Shown: positions 45,451 through 55,448, counted from the first letter of the stretch. The stretch: DNA of 64,000 bases from Panacagrimonas perspica (GCF_004364935.1 NZ_SOBT01000008.1:1119534-1183533); one strand, 5' to 3'. The notes: a model not told the origin generated them from the letters alone. Program-made: numbers and translations.

Positions 45451-45479
45451 TTTGCGCATAAGAATTCTTTTTCTAATTT
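45451..45479 (+). promoter_or_regulatory. candidate sigma70 promoter of the SfnR-type regulator
   Basis: TTTGCG (-35) and TAATTT (-10) are 17 bp apart in an A/T-rich stretch unusual for this GC-rich region, 110 nt before the regulator ATG. Confidence 0.45.
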
Positions 45480-45588
45480 CACACGTGAAGAACGATAGGC
45501 GTCGTAAGTATTGGTTGCGGCGCAACACGATGAATACAGTTCTCCCATCGTGAGCAGACCACCTGCCGGCTCACACGAAGGAACCGTC

Positions 45589-46716
<1,128 letters not shown>

Positions 46717-46747
46717 GTCTCTTCGCGGACTCGCAGAAATCGGTCGC

Positions 46748-46772
46748 GGCGCCGGCTGATCGAGCCGGCGCC
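46748..46772 (+). terminator. hairpin after the SfnR-type gene
   Basis: GGCGCCGGCT and AGCCGGCGCC form a perfect 10-bp stem with a 5-nt loop, 32 nt after the stop codon. There is no T tract, so it may only be a weak terminator. Confidence 0.45.
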
Positions 46773-46831
46773 CGAGCGCGTGCACGCCGACGCGCCACTC
46801 TCCTTCCCTTCAGATCACCGCAGCCTTTCGC

Positions 46832-47431
46832 ATGAGTCTTTCCGCCCGCAATCCCGAGTACCCGATCGATCCCCTGTTCGTCGAACGCTGGTCGCCGCGC
46901 GCCTTCACCGGCGAGCCGATCGACGAACCGACGCTGTTCTCGCTGTTCGAGGCTGCACGCTGGGCGCCATCGGCCAACAACGCGCAGCCCTGGCGTTTCG
47001 TCTACGCGCGATCCGGAACCGCCGCGTGGGAGTCGTTCTTCGGCCTGCTCAACGAGAACAATCGCGTGTGGGCCGCCAAGGCGTCGGCGCTCGTGGTGCT
47101 GGTGTCGCGCAAGACGAACCTGCGCAAGGGCGACACCGTGCCCACGCCGCTGCGCACGCATTCGCTGGACGCAGGCGCCGCGTGGGCGAGCCTTTCGTTC
47201 CAGGCGCTGCGCTCGGGCTGGCACACGCATGCGATCGGCGGCTTCGATCGCGAGAAGGCGGCGCTGGTACTCGATGTGCCGGAGGGCTACCACGTCGAAG
47301 TCGCGATCGCGATCGGCCGCCAGGGCGATCCCGCCACGCTGACGCCCGATCTGCTGGCGCGCGAACGACCGACCGAACGCCTGCCGCTGAAGGCGATCGT
47401 CGCCGAGGGTCGCTTCGCGTTCGAAGCTTGA
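46832..47431 (+). CDS. nitroreductase-family FMN protein
   Basis: A 199-residue flavoprotein of the nitroreductase fold. The FMN-binding pattern is visible in ERWSPRAFTGEPIDEPTLFS and AARWAPSANNAQPWRFVYAR, with a later GWHTHAIGGFD. These enzymes reduce FMN-bound substrates with NAD(P)H; in an oxidative desulfurisation context it could supply reduced FMN to the LLM monooxygenase, but that is inference. It follows the SfnR-type gene in the same direction and is 43 nt before the ABC exporter. Confidence 0.85.
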   Translation: MSLSARNPEYPIDPLFVERWSPRAFTGEPIDEPTLFSLFEAARWAPSANNAQPWRFVYARSGTAAWESFFGLLNENNRVWAAKASALVVLVSRKTNLRKGDTVPTPLRTHSLDAGAAWASLSFQALRSGWHTHAIGGFDREKAALVLDVPEGYHVEVAIAIGRQGDPATLTPDLLARERPTERLPLKAIVAEGRFAFEA

Positions 47432-47474
47432 GACGGATGAAAGCCGGGACGAACGGCAAGGTCATGCCCGTCAC

Positions 47475-49241
47475 ATGAAGAACATCTGGCGCGTCATCCG
47501 CTTCATTCCCGAATACCGCGGCCGCGTGGCCGGCGTGCTGCTGGTCGGGGCGGTGATGGGTCTGCTCGGTACGGCGACACCGTATCTGTACAAGGCGATC
47601 GTCGACGTCATCTCGAAGCTGCTGTCCGGCGCCGTCACGCAGGCGCATGCGACGTCGGCGGTGCTGCTGCTGACGGGCGTGTTCATTGCGCTGCGCATCG
47701 CCACCGTCCTGTTCAACGCCCTGCAGGACAAGCAGGCCGACGACCTGTGGCTGGAAACCGTCAGCACGTTCCGCCAGCGCGTATTCGACAACATGACGCG
47801 CAAGTCCATCGACTACTTCGAGCGCACGCGCGCCGGCGAGATCATGGATCGCTTCGGCACGATCACGACGATCACGATGTGGCTGTCCAACCTCACGGAA
47901 GGAACGCTCGGCAACATCCTGCAGATGCTGTTCATCGTCGCCGTGCTGCTGTGGAAGCTGCCGCTCGTGGGCGTGCTGATGGCGGGCGTGCTGCTGTTCA
48001 ACTTCTGGATCTCGTGGCGCACGATGCGCAGCACGCAGCCGTATCGCCGCGGCTGGCAGGCGCAGGCCGGACGCATGGCCGGCCTGCTCGCCGAGATGAT
48101 CGGCAACATCGCCACCGTGCGCAGCTTCGGCGGTGAGTCGGTCGTCAAGCGCCGCTACGACGACACCCAGGCGGAGTGGAAGGTGACGCGCGGCATGCTG
48201 CACACGCTGGAATGGCGCTCGGCGCTGACCTTGAACGTCGCAAACACGGCCGCCGTCACGATCGCCGTGATCCTGGTCGTCCACGGTGCGCTCCAGGGCC
48301 GCTTCACGCCGGGCGACATCCTGCTCGTGCTGACCTTGTCGCAGAACCTGATCAACACGATCCAGCCGGTCGCGCGCCTGTTCAACCAGACCGGCGACAT
48401 CGAGAGCGCCGCCGAACGCCTGGCCCAGCTGCTGGACGTGGAGTCCGAGGTTGCCGACGCCGCTGATGCGGTCGACCTCGACGAGATCCGCAGCATCGAG
48501 TTCGAGAACGTGAGTTTCGCGTACCCGGGCAAGAACGCGCCGGTGCTGCACGAGATCTCGTTCCGGCTGGACGCGGGATGCAATCTCGCCCTCGTGGGCC
48601 CCAGCGGCAGCGGCAAGACCACGCTGGTGAAACTGCTGATGCGCTTCTACGACCCGACGGCCGGCCGCATCCTCGTCAACGGCCGCGACCTGCGCGAGTA
48701 CCGGCAGCGTTCCGTGCGCTCGCGCCTCGGCGTCGTGCTGCAGGACGTTGCGCTGTTCAACGACAGCATCGGCGAGAACATCGCGTTCGCGCGGCCCGGT
48801 GCCGGCGAGCAGGAAGTGCAGGCTGCGGCGGTCGCGGCGCATGCCGATGCCTTCATCCGCACGCTGCCGGCGCAGTACGCCACCGTCGTCGGCGAGCGCG
48901 GCATCAAGCTCTCCGGCGGCGAGAAGCAGCGCATCGCGATCGCCCGCGCCATTCTCAAGGATCCGCAACTCGTGATTCTCGACGAGGCCACCAGCGCGCT
49001 CGATTCCGAATCCGAGCAGGCGGTCCAGCGCGGTCTGGACTGCCTGCTCGAAGGCCGCAGCGCGGTGGTCATCGCGCACCGGCTGAGCACGGTGATGAAC
49101 GCCGACCAGATCCTGGTGATCCAGCACGGTCGTGTCGTCGAGCGCGGCCGTCATGCGACGCTGGTCGCCAAGTCCGGAGGTGTCTACGCGCGGCTGTTCG
49201 CCTTGCACAGTCACGGACGGCTGCTCGAGATGCGCGCATGA
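47475..49241 (+). CDS. ABC exporter half-transporter (permease-ATPase)
   Basis: A 588-residue fused protein with an N-terminal six-helix membrane domain (about residues 15-300) and a C-terminal ATPase. Walker A is GPSGSGKTT, the signature is LSGGEKQRIAIARAIL, Walker B is LVILDEATSALDS and the H-loop is IAHRLST. This is the lipid A/multidrug exporter class. It probably works as a homodimer, or as a heterodimer with the second half-transporter at 58158-60332. Its substrate is unknown. A palindromic repeat begins at the stop codon. Confidence 0.9.
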   Translation: MKNIWRVIRFIPEYRGRVAGVLLVGAVMGLLGTATPYLYKAIVDVISKLLSGAVTQAHATSAVLLLTGVFIALRIATVLFNALQDKQADDLWLETVSTFRQRVFDNMTRKSIDYFERTRAGEIMDRFGTITTITMWLSNLTEGTLGNILQMLFIVAVLLWKLPLVGVLMAGVLLFNFWISWRTMRSTQPYRRGWQAQAGRMAGLLAEMIGNIATVRSFGGESVVKRRYDDTQAEWKVTRGMLHTLEWRSALTLNVANTAAVTIAVILVVHGALQGRFTPGDILLVLTLSQNLINTIQPVARLFNQTGDIESAAERLAQLLDVESEVADAADAVDLDEIRSIEFENVSFAYPGKNAPVLHEISFRLDAGCNLALVGPSGSGKTTLVKLLMRFYDPTAGRILVNGRDLREYRQRSVRSRLGVVLQDVALFNDSIGENIAFARPGAGEQEVQAAAVAAHADAFIRTLPAQYATVVGERGIKLSGGEKQRIAIARAILKDPQLVILDEATSALDSESEQAVQRGLDCLLEGRSAVVIAHRLSTVMNADQILVIQHGRVVERGRHATLVAKSGGVYARLFALHSHGRLLEMRA

Positions 49242-49320
49242 CCGCGTAGTCCGGGTGTAGTCCGGGGATTTTCCTCTTTCCTGAAAGGAGAAGCCCCGGG
49301 TTGCACCCGGGCTACGCGGT
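49241..49320. repeat. REPIN-like inverted repeat, copy 2
   Basis: Imperfect 27-bp arms (49241-49267 and 49294-49320, four mismatches) of the ACCGCGTAG.CCGGGTG type with a 26-nt loop. It starts right at the end of the ABC exporter gene. Confidence 0.75.
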
Positions 49321-49359
49321 ACGCATCCTCGATCTGTCCTTCGATTCCGCCACATCACG

Positions 49360-50277
49360 ATGACCGACGCCAATTCTCCTCTACGCAGCGCCAAGGACTT
49401 CGATCCCGAGGTATTGAGCCTGTTCGACCGCTACGTCCACGGCCTGATCACGCGCCGCGAGTTCCTGTCCGGTGCTGCGCGCTACGCCACCGGCACGCTC
49501 GGCGCGGTGGGCCTGCTCAGCGCACTGAGTCCGCAGTTCGCACAGGCGCAGCAGGTGGCGCCTACCGACGCGCGCCTGCAGGCCGGCTACGTCGAGTTCG
49601 AGTCACCGAAGGGCTACGGGAAGGGCCGCGCCTACCGCGTGCGTCCTGCCGGCACGACGGGTCCGCTGCCGACCGTGCTCGTCGTGCACGAGAATCGCGG
49701 ACTGAACCCGCACATCGAGGACATCGCGCGGCGGCTCGCGCTGGAGAACTTCATCGCGCTGGCGCCGGACGCGCTGTTCCCGCTCGGGGGATATCCGGGC
49801 GACGAGGACGCCGCGCGCGAGCGCTTCTCGAAACTCGACCAGGACAAGACGCAGCAGGACTTCATCGCCGCTGCAACGTTCCTCAAGGCCTCGAAGGATG
49901 GCAACGGCCATCTCGGCGTCGTCGGTTTCTGCTACGGCGGGCGCATTGCCAACCTGCTGGCCACGCGCCTCGGGGATGGGCTCGACGTCGCCGTGCCCTT
50001 CTACGGCAGCGGCGCGCCGCTCGAAGAGGTTCCTGCGATCAAGGCCGAGCTGCTGCTGCACTTCGCCGAGACCGACGAGCGCATCAACGCAGGATGGCCC
50101 GCGTACGAGGCGGCGCTGAAGACGGCCGGCATCCGCTACGAGGCGCACCGCTACGCCGGAACGCAGCACGGATTCAACAACGACACGACGCCGCGGCACG
50201 ATGCAGCCGCTGCCAAGCTCGCGTGGCAGCGCACGCTGGCGCTGTTCAATCGCAGGTTGCGCGTCGAGCAGGGTTAG
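49360..50277 (+). CDS. dienelactone hydrolase family protein, Tat-exported
   Basis: A 305-residue alpha/beta hydrolase. The N-terminus has a twin-arginine signal (LITRREFLSGAARYA, then a hydrophobic stretch ending AQAQQ), so it is folded before export to the periplasm. The catalytic triad is Cys in GFCYGGRIAN, Asp in ETDERIN and His in TQHGFNND. This is the YghX-like branch of the dienelactone hydrolases. The substrate is unknown. The convergent nitroreductase gene follows across a hairpin. Confidence 0.88.
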   Translation: MTDANSPLRSAKDFDPEVLSLFDRYVHGLITRREFLSGAARYATGTLGAVGLLSALSPQFAQAQQVAPTDARLQAGYVEFESPKGYGKGRAYRVRPAGTTGPLPTVLVVHENRGLNPHIEDIARRLALENFIALAPDALFPLGGYPGDEDAARERFSKLDQDKTQQDFIAAATFLKASKDGNGHLGVVGFCYGGRIANLLATRLGDGLDVAVPFYGSGAPLEEVPAIKAELLLHFAETDERINAGWPAYEAALKTAGIRYEAHRYAGTQHGFNNDTTPRHDAAAAKLAWQRTLALFNRRLRVEQG

Positions 50278-50290
50278 GCAGCGGGCGGGC

Positions 50291-50351
50291 GGTCGGAGCT
50301 GACGCCCCTCATGCAGATCGCGCCGTTGCAGGAGGCGCGTCAGCCCCGACC
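50291..50351. terminator. bidirectional hairpin between convergent genes
   Basis: Two 20-bp arms (50291-50310 and 50332-50351) pair with two mismatches around a 21-nt loop. It lies between stop codons at 50277 and 50356. Confidence 0.6.
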
Positions 50352-50355
50352 CGAC

Positions 50356-50943
50356 TCACAGGATCCGCGCCGCGTCGTCGAACGACAGCCGCGGACCGCG
50401 CGGCGTGATCGGGCTCTCCTCGGCAAAGCCCAGGTTGGCGAGCAGCAACGCACGCCAGCGGCCGTCCGGAAAGAATGCCTGGTCGATCAGCTCCGGCTTG
50501 AAGCCGGACATCGGTCCGACGCCGAGCCCCAACGCGCGAGCTGCCAGGAACAGGTACGCCGCCTGAAGGGTCGCGTTGGTACGTGCCGTCGGCTCGATCC
50601 ACTCGGGTGACTTCTCGAAGAAGCCGCGCGCGTCGTACGACGGGAATTGCGTCGTCAGGTGTTCGTGGAAGCGCGAGTCCCACGCGATCACGACATTCAG
50701 CGGCGCCGCCAGCGTCTTGTCGCGATTGCCCGAGGACAGCGCCGGCGCGAGTTTCGCCTTGGCCTCGGCGGAGCGGATGAACAGGTATCGCGCGGGCTGC
50801 GCATTGAACCCGGTCGGGCCCAGGCGCAGCGCGTCGTAGATGCGGTGGATCAGCGCATCGCCGATCGTTTCGGGCAGGAAGCGATGCGTGGTGCGCGCGT
50901 CGACGAACAGCGCGGATAGCAGGTCGGGACGAGCGGCGGTCAT
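50356..50943 (-). CDS. RutE/HadB-type nitroreductase-family reductase
   Basis: A 195-residue flavoprotein close in pattern to RutE (malonic semialdehyde reductase): RTTHRFLPE, RLGPTGFNAQPARYLFIRSA, PALSSGNRDKTLAAPLNVVI, LGVGPMSGF and PRLSFDDAARIL. The start at 50943 follows GGAAGAAG. A strong candidate sigma54 promoter lies 32-46 nt upstream, which places it in the sulfur regulon rather than in a pyrimidine pathway; no other rut gene is near. It may reduce a small aldehyde released after desulfurisation, or recycle flavin. Confidence 0.88.
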   Translation of the reverse strand: MTAARPDLLSALFVDARTTHRFLPETIGDALIHRIYDALRLGPTGFNAQPARYLFIRSAEAKAKLAPALSSGNRDKTLAAPLNVVIAWDSRFHEHLTTQFPSYDARGFFEKSPEWIEPTARTNATLQAAYLFLAARALGLGVGPMSGFKPELIDQAFFPDGRWRALLLANLGFAEESPITPRGPRLSFDDAARIL

Positions 50944-50974
50944 CTTCTTCTTCCAGGGGGCTTGTCTCGTCCGA

Positions 50975-50989
50975 GCAGAGACTGTGCCA
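50975..50989 (-). promoter_or_regulatory. candidate sigma54 promoter of the RutE-like gene
   Basis: Minus strand TGGCACAGTCTCTGC: TGGCAC at -24 and CTGC at -12 with GG-N10-GC spacing. It leaves a leader of about 20 nt to the ATG at 50943. Confidence 0.7.
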
Positions 50990-51031
50990 GCGGGTCTCCC
51001 CACTCGAAATGACCCGGCCCTCACGGCGGCG

Positions 51032-51099
51032 CGTAGCCCGGACGAAGTCCGGAAGCTTTCTCTTTGATACGTGCGATCCCGGACTTCGTCCGGGCTACG
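51032..51099. repeat. REPIN-like inverted repeat, copy 3
   Basis: Perfect 21-bp arms (51032-51052 and 51079-51099) of the CGTAGCCCGGACGAAG type with a 26-nt loop. It lies between the two divergent sigma54 promoters of the 529-nt gap. Confidence 0.85.
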
Positions 51100-51277
51100 G
51101 GTGGCCTGTTGTATCGAAGCCAGCACAACGTCCCTCGCCTTGCTGCGATCGCAGCACGCGTGATGCGACGACGCTCGCATTCGTTTCTGCTACCGCTCGC
51201 GACGATCGCATCCAGATCCGGCGTGAAGCGCGCGTTTCACGAGTCGATGCGCCCACGCACGAGAACGACGCCCCGCA

Positions 51278-51292
51278 TGGCACGCATTTCGC
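51278..51292 (+). promoter_or_regulatory. candidate sigma54 promoter of the second DszB-like gene
   Basis: TGGCACGCATTTCGC matches the full TGGCACG -24 element and has TCGC at -12. Transcription would begin near 51304, giving a leader of about 170 nt. Confidence 0.7.
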
Positions 51293-51305
51293 TCCCGCCG
51301 CCGCC

Positions 51306-51476
51306 ATGCATCTGCGTTCGTTCCTTCGATCTGCTGTTCCGCTGCTCGCGTTGATGTTGCTCCCATCACCGCGGCACACGACGTCGCGGACACAGATGCA
51401 CCTGCCATCCCTTCGACACCGCGCTTCCGCGCACGGTCGTCGCTCACCGACGTATCCCTCAAGGAGAGACACATGA
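51306..51476 (+). CDS. possible small ORF overlapping the second DszB-like gene
   Basis: A 56-codon frame from ATG 51306 whose TGA overlaps the next start (ATGA at 51473-51476). It begins MHLRSFLRSAVPLLALMLLP, which looks like a signal or membrane segment, then turns basic. It has no ribosome site because it starts at about the predicted transcript end. It may be a coupling leader or a chance frame. Confidence 0.3.
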   Translation: MHLRSFLRSAVPLLALMLLPSPRHTTSRTQMHLPSLRHRASAHGRRSPTYPSRRDT

Positions 51477-52519
51477 CCCAAGCATCGAACGATTCATCGC
51501 TGAAGGAGCTCTGGTACACACGTTGCTCCGTGCCCACGCCGCTGGGCGTGGCCTCGCAGCTCGGCTGGATCAGCGACGAGTTCAAGGCCGACGGCATCAC
51601 GATCAAGACGCTGCAGGACAGCACCGATCCCGCGCTGCTGGAGTCGCACTACGATCACCATATCGCCAACTCGTTCCGCTACGGCGGCAACGTGCCCGCG
51701 ATCTGGGCGCGTTCGCGCGGTCGCCAGACGCGCGTGATCGGCCTGAACTGGGTGGACGAGTACCAGGCGATCCTGGTGAAGCCAGGCTCCGACATCCGCG
51801 AGCCGAAGGACTTGAAGGGCAAGCGCCTCGCGCTGCCGCGCCACGAAGAAGACAGCATCGACCATCGCCGCGCCAGCACGCTGCGCGCGTTCGAAGCGGC
51901 GCTGCAGGTGGGCCGTCTCGCCGAGTCCGACGTGACGTTCGTCGAGTTCGTCGGTCGTCCTCGTGAGGGTCAGCGCCTGGTTCGCGCGCAGCCCGGCCGG
52001 CACGAGTTCGGGCCGGTGCTCGAAGCGCTGAGCGAAGGCACGGTGGACGTGATCTTCATCAAGGGTTCGCGCGGCGCGCAGATCGCGGCCGAGCACAACC
52101 TGCAGCTGGTCTACGACTTCGGCAAGCATCCCGATCCGCTGGTGCGGGCGAGCAACGCGGCGCCGCGCACGCTGACGGTCGACCAGGGCTTGCTCGATCA
52201 CCACCCCGCCATCGCCGAGCGATTGCTGGCCCGCGTGCACGACGTCGGCGACTGGGCTCGCGCCCATCCGGCCGAGACCGTGTCACTGATCGGCAAGGAG
52301 ACCGGCACGGCGGACCAGTGGGTGCGCGCTGCCTATGGCGACCTGTACCAGCACCAGCAGACCACGCTCGACGAGATCTCCGTGAAGGGCCTGCAGGCCT
52401 TCACCGATTTCCTGCATCGGCGCGAGTTCATCCCGAACGCGGTGAACGTGCGCGAGTGGATCGACGCGCGACCGCTCGAGCAGGTGCTGCAGCGCCGCGC
52501 CTCTCGCAACGCGGCCTGA
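51473..52519 (+). CDS. DszB-like sulfinate desulfinase family protein
   Basis: A 348-residue cytoplasmic protein; no signal peptide precedes LKELWYTRCSVPTPLG. The fold is that of SsuA/NMT1 binding proteins, but residues equivalent to the DszB active site are all present: Cys18, His59, Arg69 and Gly72, with the His-10-Arg-3-Gly spacing of DszB (H60, R70, G73). I therefore read it as a likely carbon-sulfur hydrolase acting on a sulfinate rather than a transport protein. AAGGAGAG precedes the ATG. It has its own candidate sigma54 promoter and a strong terminator. The paralogs at 44182 and 54295 share the motifs IGL-x-W-[IV]-DE and NW/EWID near the end. Confidence 0.8.
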   Translation: MTQASNDSSLKELWYTRCSVPTPLGVASQLGWISDEFKADGITIKTLQDSTDPALLESHYDHHIANSFRYGGNVPAIWARSRGRQTRVIGLNWVDEYQAILVKPGSDIREPKDLKGKRLALPRHEEDSIDHRRASTLRAFEAALQVGRLAESDVTFVEFVGRPREGQRLVRAQPGRHEFGPVLEALSEGTVDVIFIKGSRGAQIAAEHNLQLVYDFGKHPDPLVRASNAAPRTLTVDQGLLDHHPAIAERLLARVHDVGDWARAHPAETVSLIGKETGTADQWVRAAYGDLYQHQQTTLDEISVKGLQAFTDFLHRREFIPNAVNVREWIDARPLEQVLQRRASRNAA

Positions 52520-52539
52520 GACCCAGGCGGATGCGAACG

Positions 52540-52570
52540 AACCCCCGGCAGATGCCGGGGGTTCTTTTTC
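52540..52570 (+). terminator. Rho-independent terminator after the second DszB-like gene
   Basis: An 11-bp stem (52540-52550 with 52553-52563, AACCCCCGGCA type) closes on a tiny loop and is followed by CTTTTTC. It lies 21 nt after the stop codon. Confidence 0.9.
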
Positions 52571-52611
52571 TGGGTTCTTCGCTGATTTCCGAAAACATCC
52601 AAAACTGCGTC

Positions 52612-52626
52612 TGGCACCGACTTCGC
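52612..52626 (+). promoter_or_regulatory. candidate sigma54 promoter of the MFS gene
   Basis: TGGCACCGACTTCGC: TGGCAC at -24 and TCGC at -12 with GG-N10-GC spacing, between a terminator and the MFS gene. The leader would be about 105 nt and would include repeat copy 4. Confidence 0.65.
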
Positions 52627-52650
52627 GGCCGAACGCCGATCGACCCGGTT

Positions 52651-52708
52651 CGTAGCCCGGGATTTCCCTCGAGCACGGAGCGCAACCCCGGGCTGCGCCC
52701 GGGCTACG
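52651..52708. repeat. REPIN-like inverted repeat, copy 4
   Basis: Shorter arms of 11 bp (CGTAGCCCGGG at 52651-52661 and its complement at 52698-52708) flank a 36-nt centre that has its own CCCGGG pairing. Confidence 0.7.
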
Positions 52709-52743
52709 AGCACGTGCGGCGCACACGCGATGCAACGCACACC

Positions 52744-53952
52744 ATGACCACCGATTCGATCCCCTCGGCGAACGACCTCGCCGCCCGCCGCTTCCTGTCC
52801 GGCTTCATTCCGCTGGCGCTGCTGTCCGGCATCGCCGTGGGCATGACCAAGGTGCTGGGCACGTTGATGGGCATCCATCTCGGCGTCTCGCACTGGCAGC
52901 TCGGCGTCATTGGCGGCGCGGAGACCATCGCGATGGCGGCCGGCATGCTGCCGGCCGGCTGGCTGCTGAGCCGCGGCAATCCGCGCAAGCTCTACGCGGC
53001 GGTGAGCCTGTTCCTCACGGGATTGATGCTGGTGCTGCCGCACCTGCGCTCCTGGCAGTTCGTCGCATTCGCGATGTTCGCGCTGGGCCTGTGCATGTCG
53101 GTGCGCATCGTCGCGATGAGCACCGCGTTCATGCTGCAGCTGCCGACGATCGGACAGAGCCGCGCCGGCTGGTACAAGGGCACGCTGACGCTCGGTGTGC
53201 AGTTCTGCGGACCGTTGCTCGGCAACGAACTGGTGGCGCGACTTGGACTGAGCTGGGGCTTCGCCGCGAGCGGCGCCCTGTTCATCGTGCTCGCGCTGAT
53301 CGGCTGGGGCGTGCTGCCACCGCAAGGACGCCGCGACGGACCGGCCGCATCGCCGCTGCCCGGATCGCTGCGCGAGCTGCTGCGCATTCCCGACGTGCGC
53401 CGCAGTTGCGCGTTCGAAGTGCTCGGCAACATGACCGCCATCAGCTACTCCACGTTCGCGATCCTGCTCGCGGTGGAAGTGCTCGGCTGGGAACTGCGTT
53501 ACGGCGTCTGGCTGCTGGTCTCGCAGGGCCTGGCGACCGTCGCGGTGCTGCTCGGTGGCGGCCGACTGCTGCTGGATCCGGCACGGATCGATTTCCACCA
53601 GCGCTGCGGGCACGTGCTGATCCTCGCCGGCCTGTTGCTGCTCGGCACGATGCACTGGGCGCCGGCGTTCATTGCGGCTTCGGTCTTTCTCGGGCTGGGG
53701 CTGGGCGTCAACGGACTGGTCAACTACAGCCGCATCGCGCAGGCGCCGGTCAACAAGGCACGCGCGTCGGCGCAGCTCGCGCTGTCCGGCACGATGGGCA
53801 GCGCGATCGCGGCCGTGACGGCGGGTGCCATCGGCCACGTGTTCGGCCTGCAGAACATCTACCTGGTCTGGCTGCTGCCGTGGCTGCTGCTGATGCTGGA
53901 CTGGCGTCGTCTCGGGCGCTGGGTCGTCGCGCGCCAGGTTCCTGCGGCCTGA
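52744..53952 (+). CDS. MFS transporter
   Basis: A 402-residue inner-membrane carrier with about twelve hydrophobic helices, including FIPLALLSGIAVGMTKVLGT and IVLALIGWGVLPP. Helix 4-6 features such as GMLPAGWLLSRGNPRKLYA correspond to the MFS loop 2-3 motif (G-x3-DR-x-G-R-K). The ATG at 52744 fits the family N-terminus; the open frame runs back through the repeat. The candidate sigma54 promoter implies co-regulation with the DszB-like genes, so it may import or export a sulfur compound or its product. The substrate is not readable. Confidence 0.87.
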   Translation: MTTDSIPSANDLAARRFLSGFIPLALLSGIAVGMTKVLGTLMGIHLGVSHWQLGVIGGAETIAMAAGMLPAGWLLSRGNPRKLYAAVSLFLTGLMLVLPHLRSWQFVAFAMFALGLCMSVRIVAMSTAFMLQLPTIGQSRAGWYKGTLTLGVQFCGPLLGNELVARLGLSWGFAASGALFIVLALIGWGVLPPQGRRDGPAASPLPGSLRELLRIPDVRRSCAFEVLGNMTAISYSTFAILLAVEVLGWELRYGVWLLVSQGLATVAVLLGGGRLLLDPARIDFHQRCGHVLILAGLLLLGTMHWAPAFIAASVFLGLGLGVNGLVNYSRIAQAPVNKARASAQLALSGTMGSAIAAVTAGAIGHVFGLQNIYLVWLLPWLLLMLDWRRLGRWVVARQVPAA

Positions 53953-53998
53953 GCGCCTTTCGGTCGCTCGTGAGACCGATGCTGCTCGCGCAACACGC

Positions 53999-54022
53999 GT
54001 CTGGCCATTGTGGTGGCCAGAC
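53999..54022 (+). terminator. hairpin after the MFS gene
   Basis: GTCTGGCCA and TGGCCAGAC form a perfect 9-bp stem around TTGTGG, 47 nt after the MFS stop. There is no T tract. The rest of the 342-nt gap to 54295 holds the sigma54 site described separately. Confidence 0.5.
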
Positions 54023-54180
54023 AACAAGCGGGTCGCGGTGCCAGGTCTTCACGGATTCCCGAGCGGTCCTTTTCGCGCGGATCAATCGTTGGATAGAACG
54101 CCGAAATAGCGCTTGTTTTCAGCCTCCAAAAGAGCTGCGTCATCGCGCCTAAACCCACTCGTCATCACCGGCGCCCAAGG

Positions 54181-54195
54181 CGGCACAGGCCTTGC
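54181..54195 (+). promoter_or_regulatory. candidate sigma54 promoter of the third DszB-like gene
   Basis: CGGCACAGGCCTTGC: GGCAC at -24 and a perfect TTGC at -12 with GG-N10-GC spacing. The leader to the ATG at 54295 would be about 85 nt. Confidence 0.65.
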
Positions 54196-54294
54196 GATCC
54201 CGTCGCGCCCGCCGTGAAAGATCCGCTTCCGACGGCGACTCCAGCAGGTCCTGGGACCTGCGCTTGTTCAATCTCCACACAGGATGAAATCTTC

Positions 54295-55383
54295 ATGAGC
54301 ACCACGCACAAGGATTCGAAGCTCGACAGCATCTGGTACACGCGATGCGCCGGTGGCGGTCGCGGCGGCGTGCCGACGGCCTTCGGCATCGCCCATCACC
54401 TCGGTTACCTGCAGGAGGAGTTCAAGAACGACGGACTCAAGCTGCTGTCGCTGCAGGAAGACGCCGGCCCCGAACTTCGCCACAACCACTACGACCACCA
54501 GCTGCCGAACCTGATCCGCGAAGGCGGGAACCTGTTCTCGATCCCGGCCAAGGCGCAGGGCGCGAACACGCGCCTGATCGGCCTGACCTGGATCGACGAG
54601 GCGCAGTCCATCCTCGTTCGCCCGGACTCCGACATCCGCACGCCAGCGCAGCTCAAGGGCCGTCGCCTCGGCCTGCCGGTCTATCGCAGCGCCGACATCG
54701 CCGAGAACCGCCGCGGCCGCACGATCACGCGCCTGAGCAGCCTGCACGGCTTCAAGGGCGCGCTCGCGTCGGCCAACCTCACGCTCGACGACGTCACGCT
54801 CGTCGAAGTCGGTGAGCCCAATGCCGATACGCATCCCGACGTGAAGCTCAACTTCGGCGGCTGGTGGCAGAGCCTCGAAGCGCTTGCGTCCGGCAAGGTG
54901 GATGCGATCTACGTCAAGGGTGCCGCGGCGCAGGACGGCGCGCGTCATCACGGCCTGCGCGTCGGCATCGATCTCGACAAGCTGCCGTCCAAGCGCTTCC
55001 GCGTGAACAACGGCACGCCGCGTCCGGTCACCGTGCATCAGGACTTCCTCGACAACCACTACGACCTGCTGGTGCGCTTCCTGCACCAGACGCTGCGTGC
55101 GGCGGACTGGGCGAAGACCAACCTGAAGGGCGTGCACCAGTTCCTGCAGGCCGAGACCGCGGCGTCGGCGGACGGCGTTGCAGCCGCCTATCGCGACGGC
55201 TTCCATCTGTCGCTGGCACCGGACCTGTCGGACGAGCGCGTCGAGCTGTTCCGCCAGCAGAAGACCTTCCTGCTGAACCACCAGATTCTCGATCGCGACT
55301 TCGACTTCGATCAGTGGATCGATCGTCGTCCGCTCGAGGACGCCGTCAAGCGTCTGCAGGGCGACCTGCGCGCCGCAGCCTGA
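54295..55383 (+). CDS. DszB-like sulfinate desulfinase family protein
   Basis: A 362-residue cytoplasmic protein, the third paralog. The catalytic positions of DszB are kept as Cys18 (WYTRCAGGGRGG), His65, Arg75 and Gly78 (LIREGGN), with the same 10 and 3 residue spacing. A Gly-rich insertion of about five residues follows the Cys, and further insertions make it the longest of the three, so its substrate probably differs. AGGATG precedes the ATG. A candidate sigma54 promoter and a strong terminator bracket the gene, so it is transcribed alone. Confidence 0.8.
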   Translation: MSTTHKDSKLDSIWYTRCAGGGRGGVPTAFGIAHHLGYLQEEFKNDGLKLLSLQEDAGPELRHNHYDHQLPNLIREGGNLFSIPAKAQGANTRLIGLTWIDEAQSILVRPDSDIRTPAQLKGRRLGLPVYRSADIAENRRGRTITRLSSLHGFKGALASANLTLDDVTLVEVGEPNADTHPDVKLNFGGWWQSLEALASGKVDAIYVKGAAAQDGARHHGLRVGIDLDKLPSKRFRVNNGTPRPVTVHQDFLDNHYDLLVRFLHQTLRAADWAKTNLKGVHQFLQAETAASADGVAAAYRDGFHLSLAPDLSDERVELFRQQKTFLLNHQILDRDFDFDQWIDRRPLEDAVKRLQGDLRAAA

Positions 55384-55401
55384 TTTTCTGAGGTGGTCTT
55401 G

Positions 55402-55442
55402 CGCGCTCCGTACCGTGACTGGCGGTGCGGAGCGCGTTTTTT
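55402..55442 (+). terminator. Rho-independent terminator after the third DszB-like gene
   Basis: A 14-bp stem (55402-55415 with 55423-55436, one T-G wobble) with a 7-nt loop is followed by six T residues at 55437-55442. Confidence 0.92.
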
Positions 55443-55448
55443 GGCCTT

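Noticed and set aside
50356-50943. Assignment as RutE of the pyrimidine (Rut) pathway
   Set aside because: Sequence pattern is RutE-like but no other rut gene is nearby and the promoter and context are those of the sulfur regulon.
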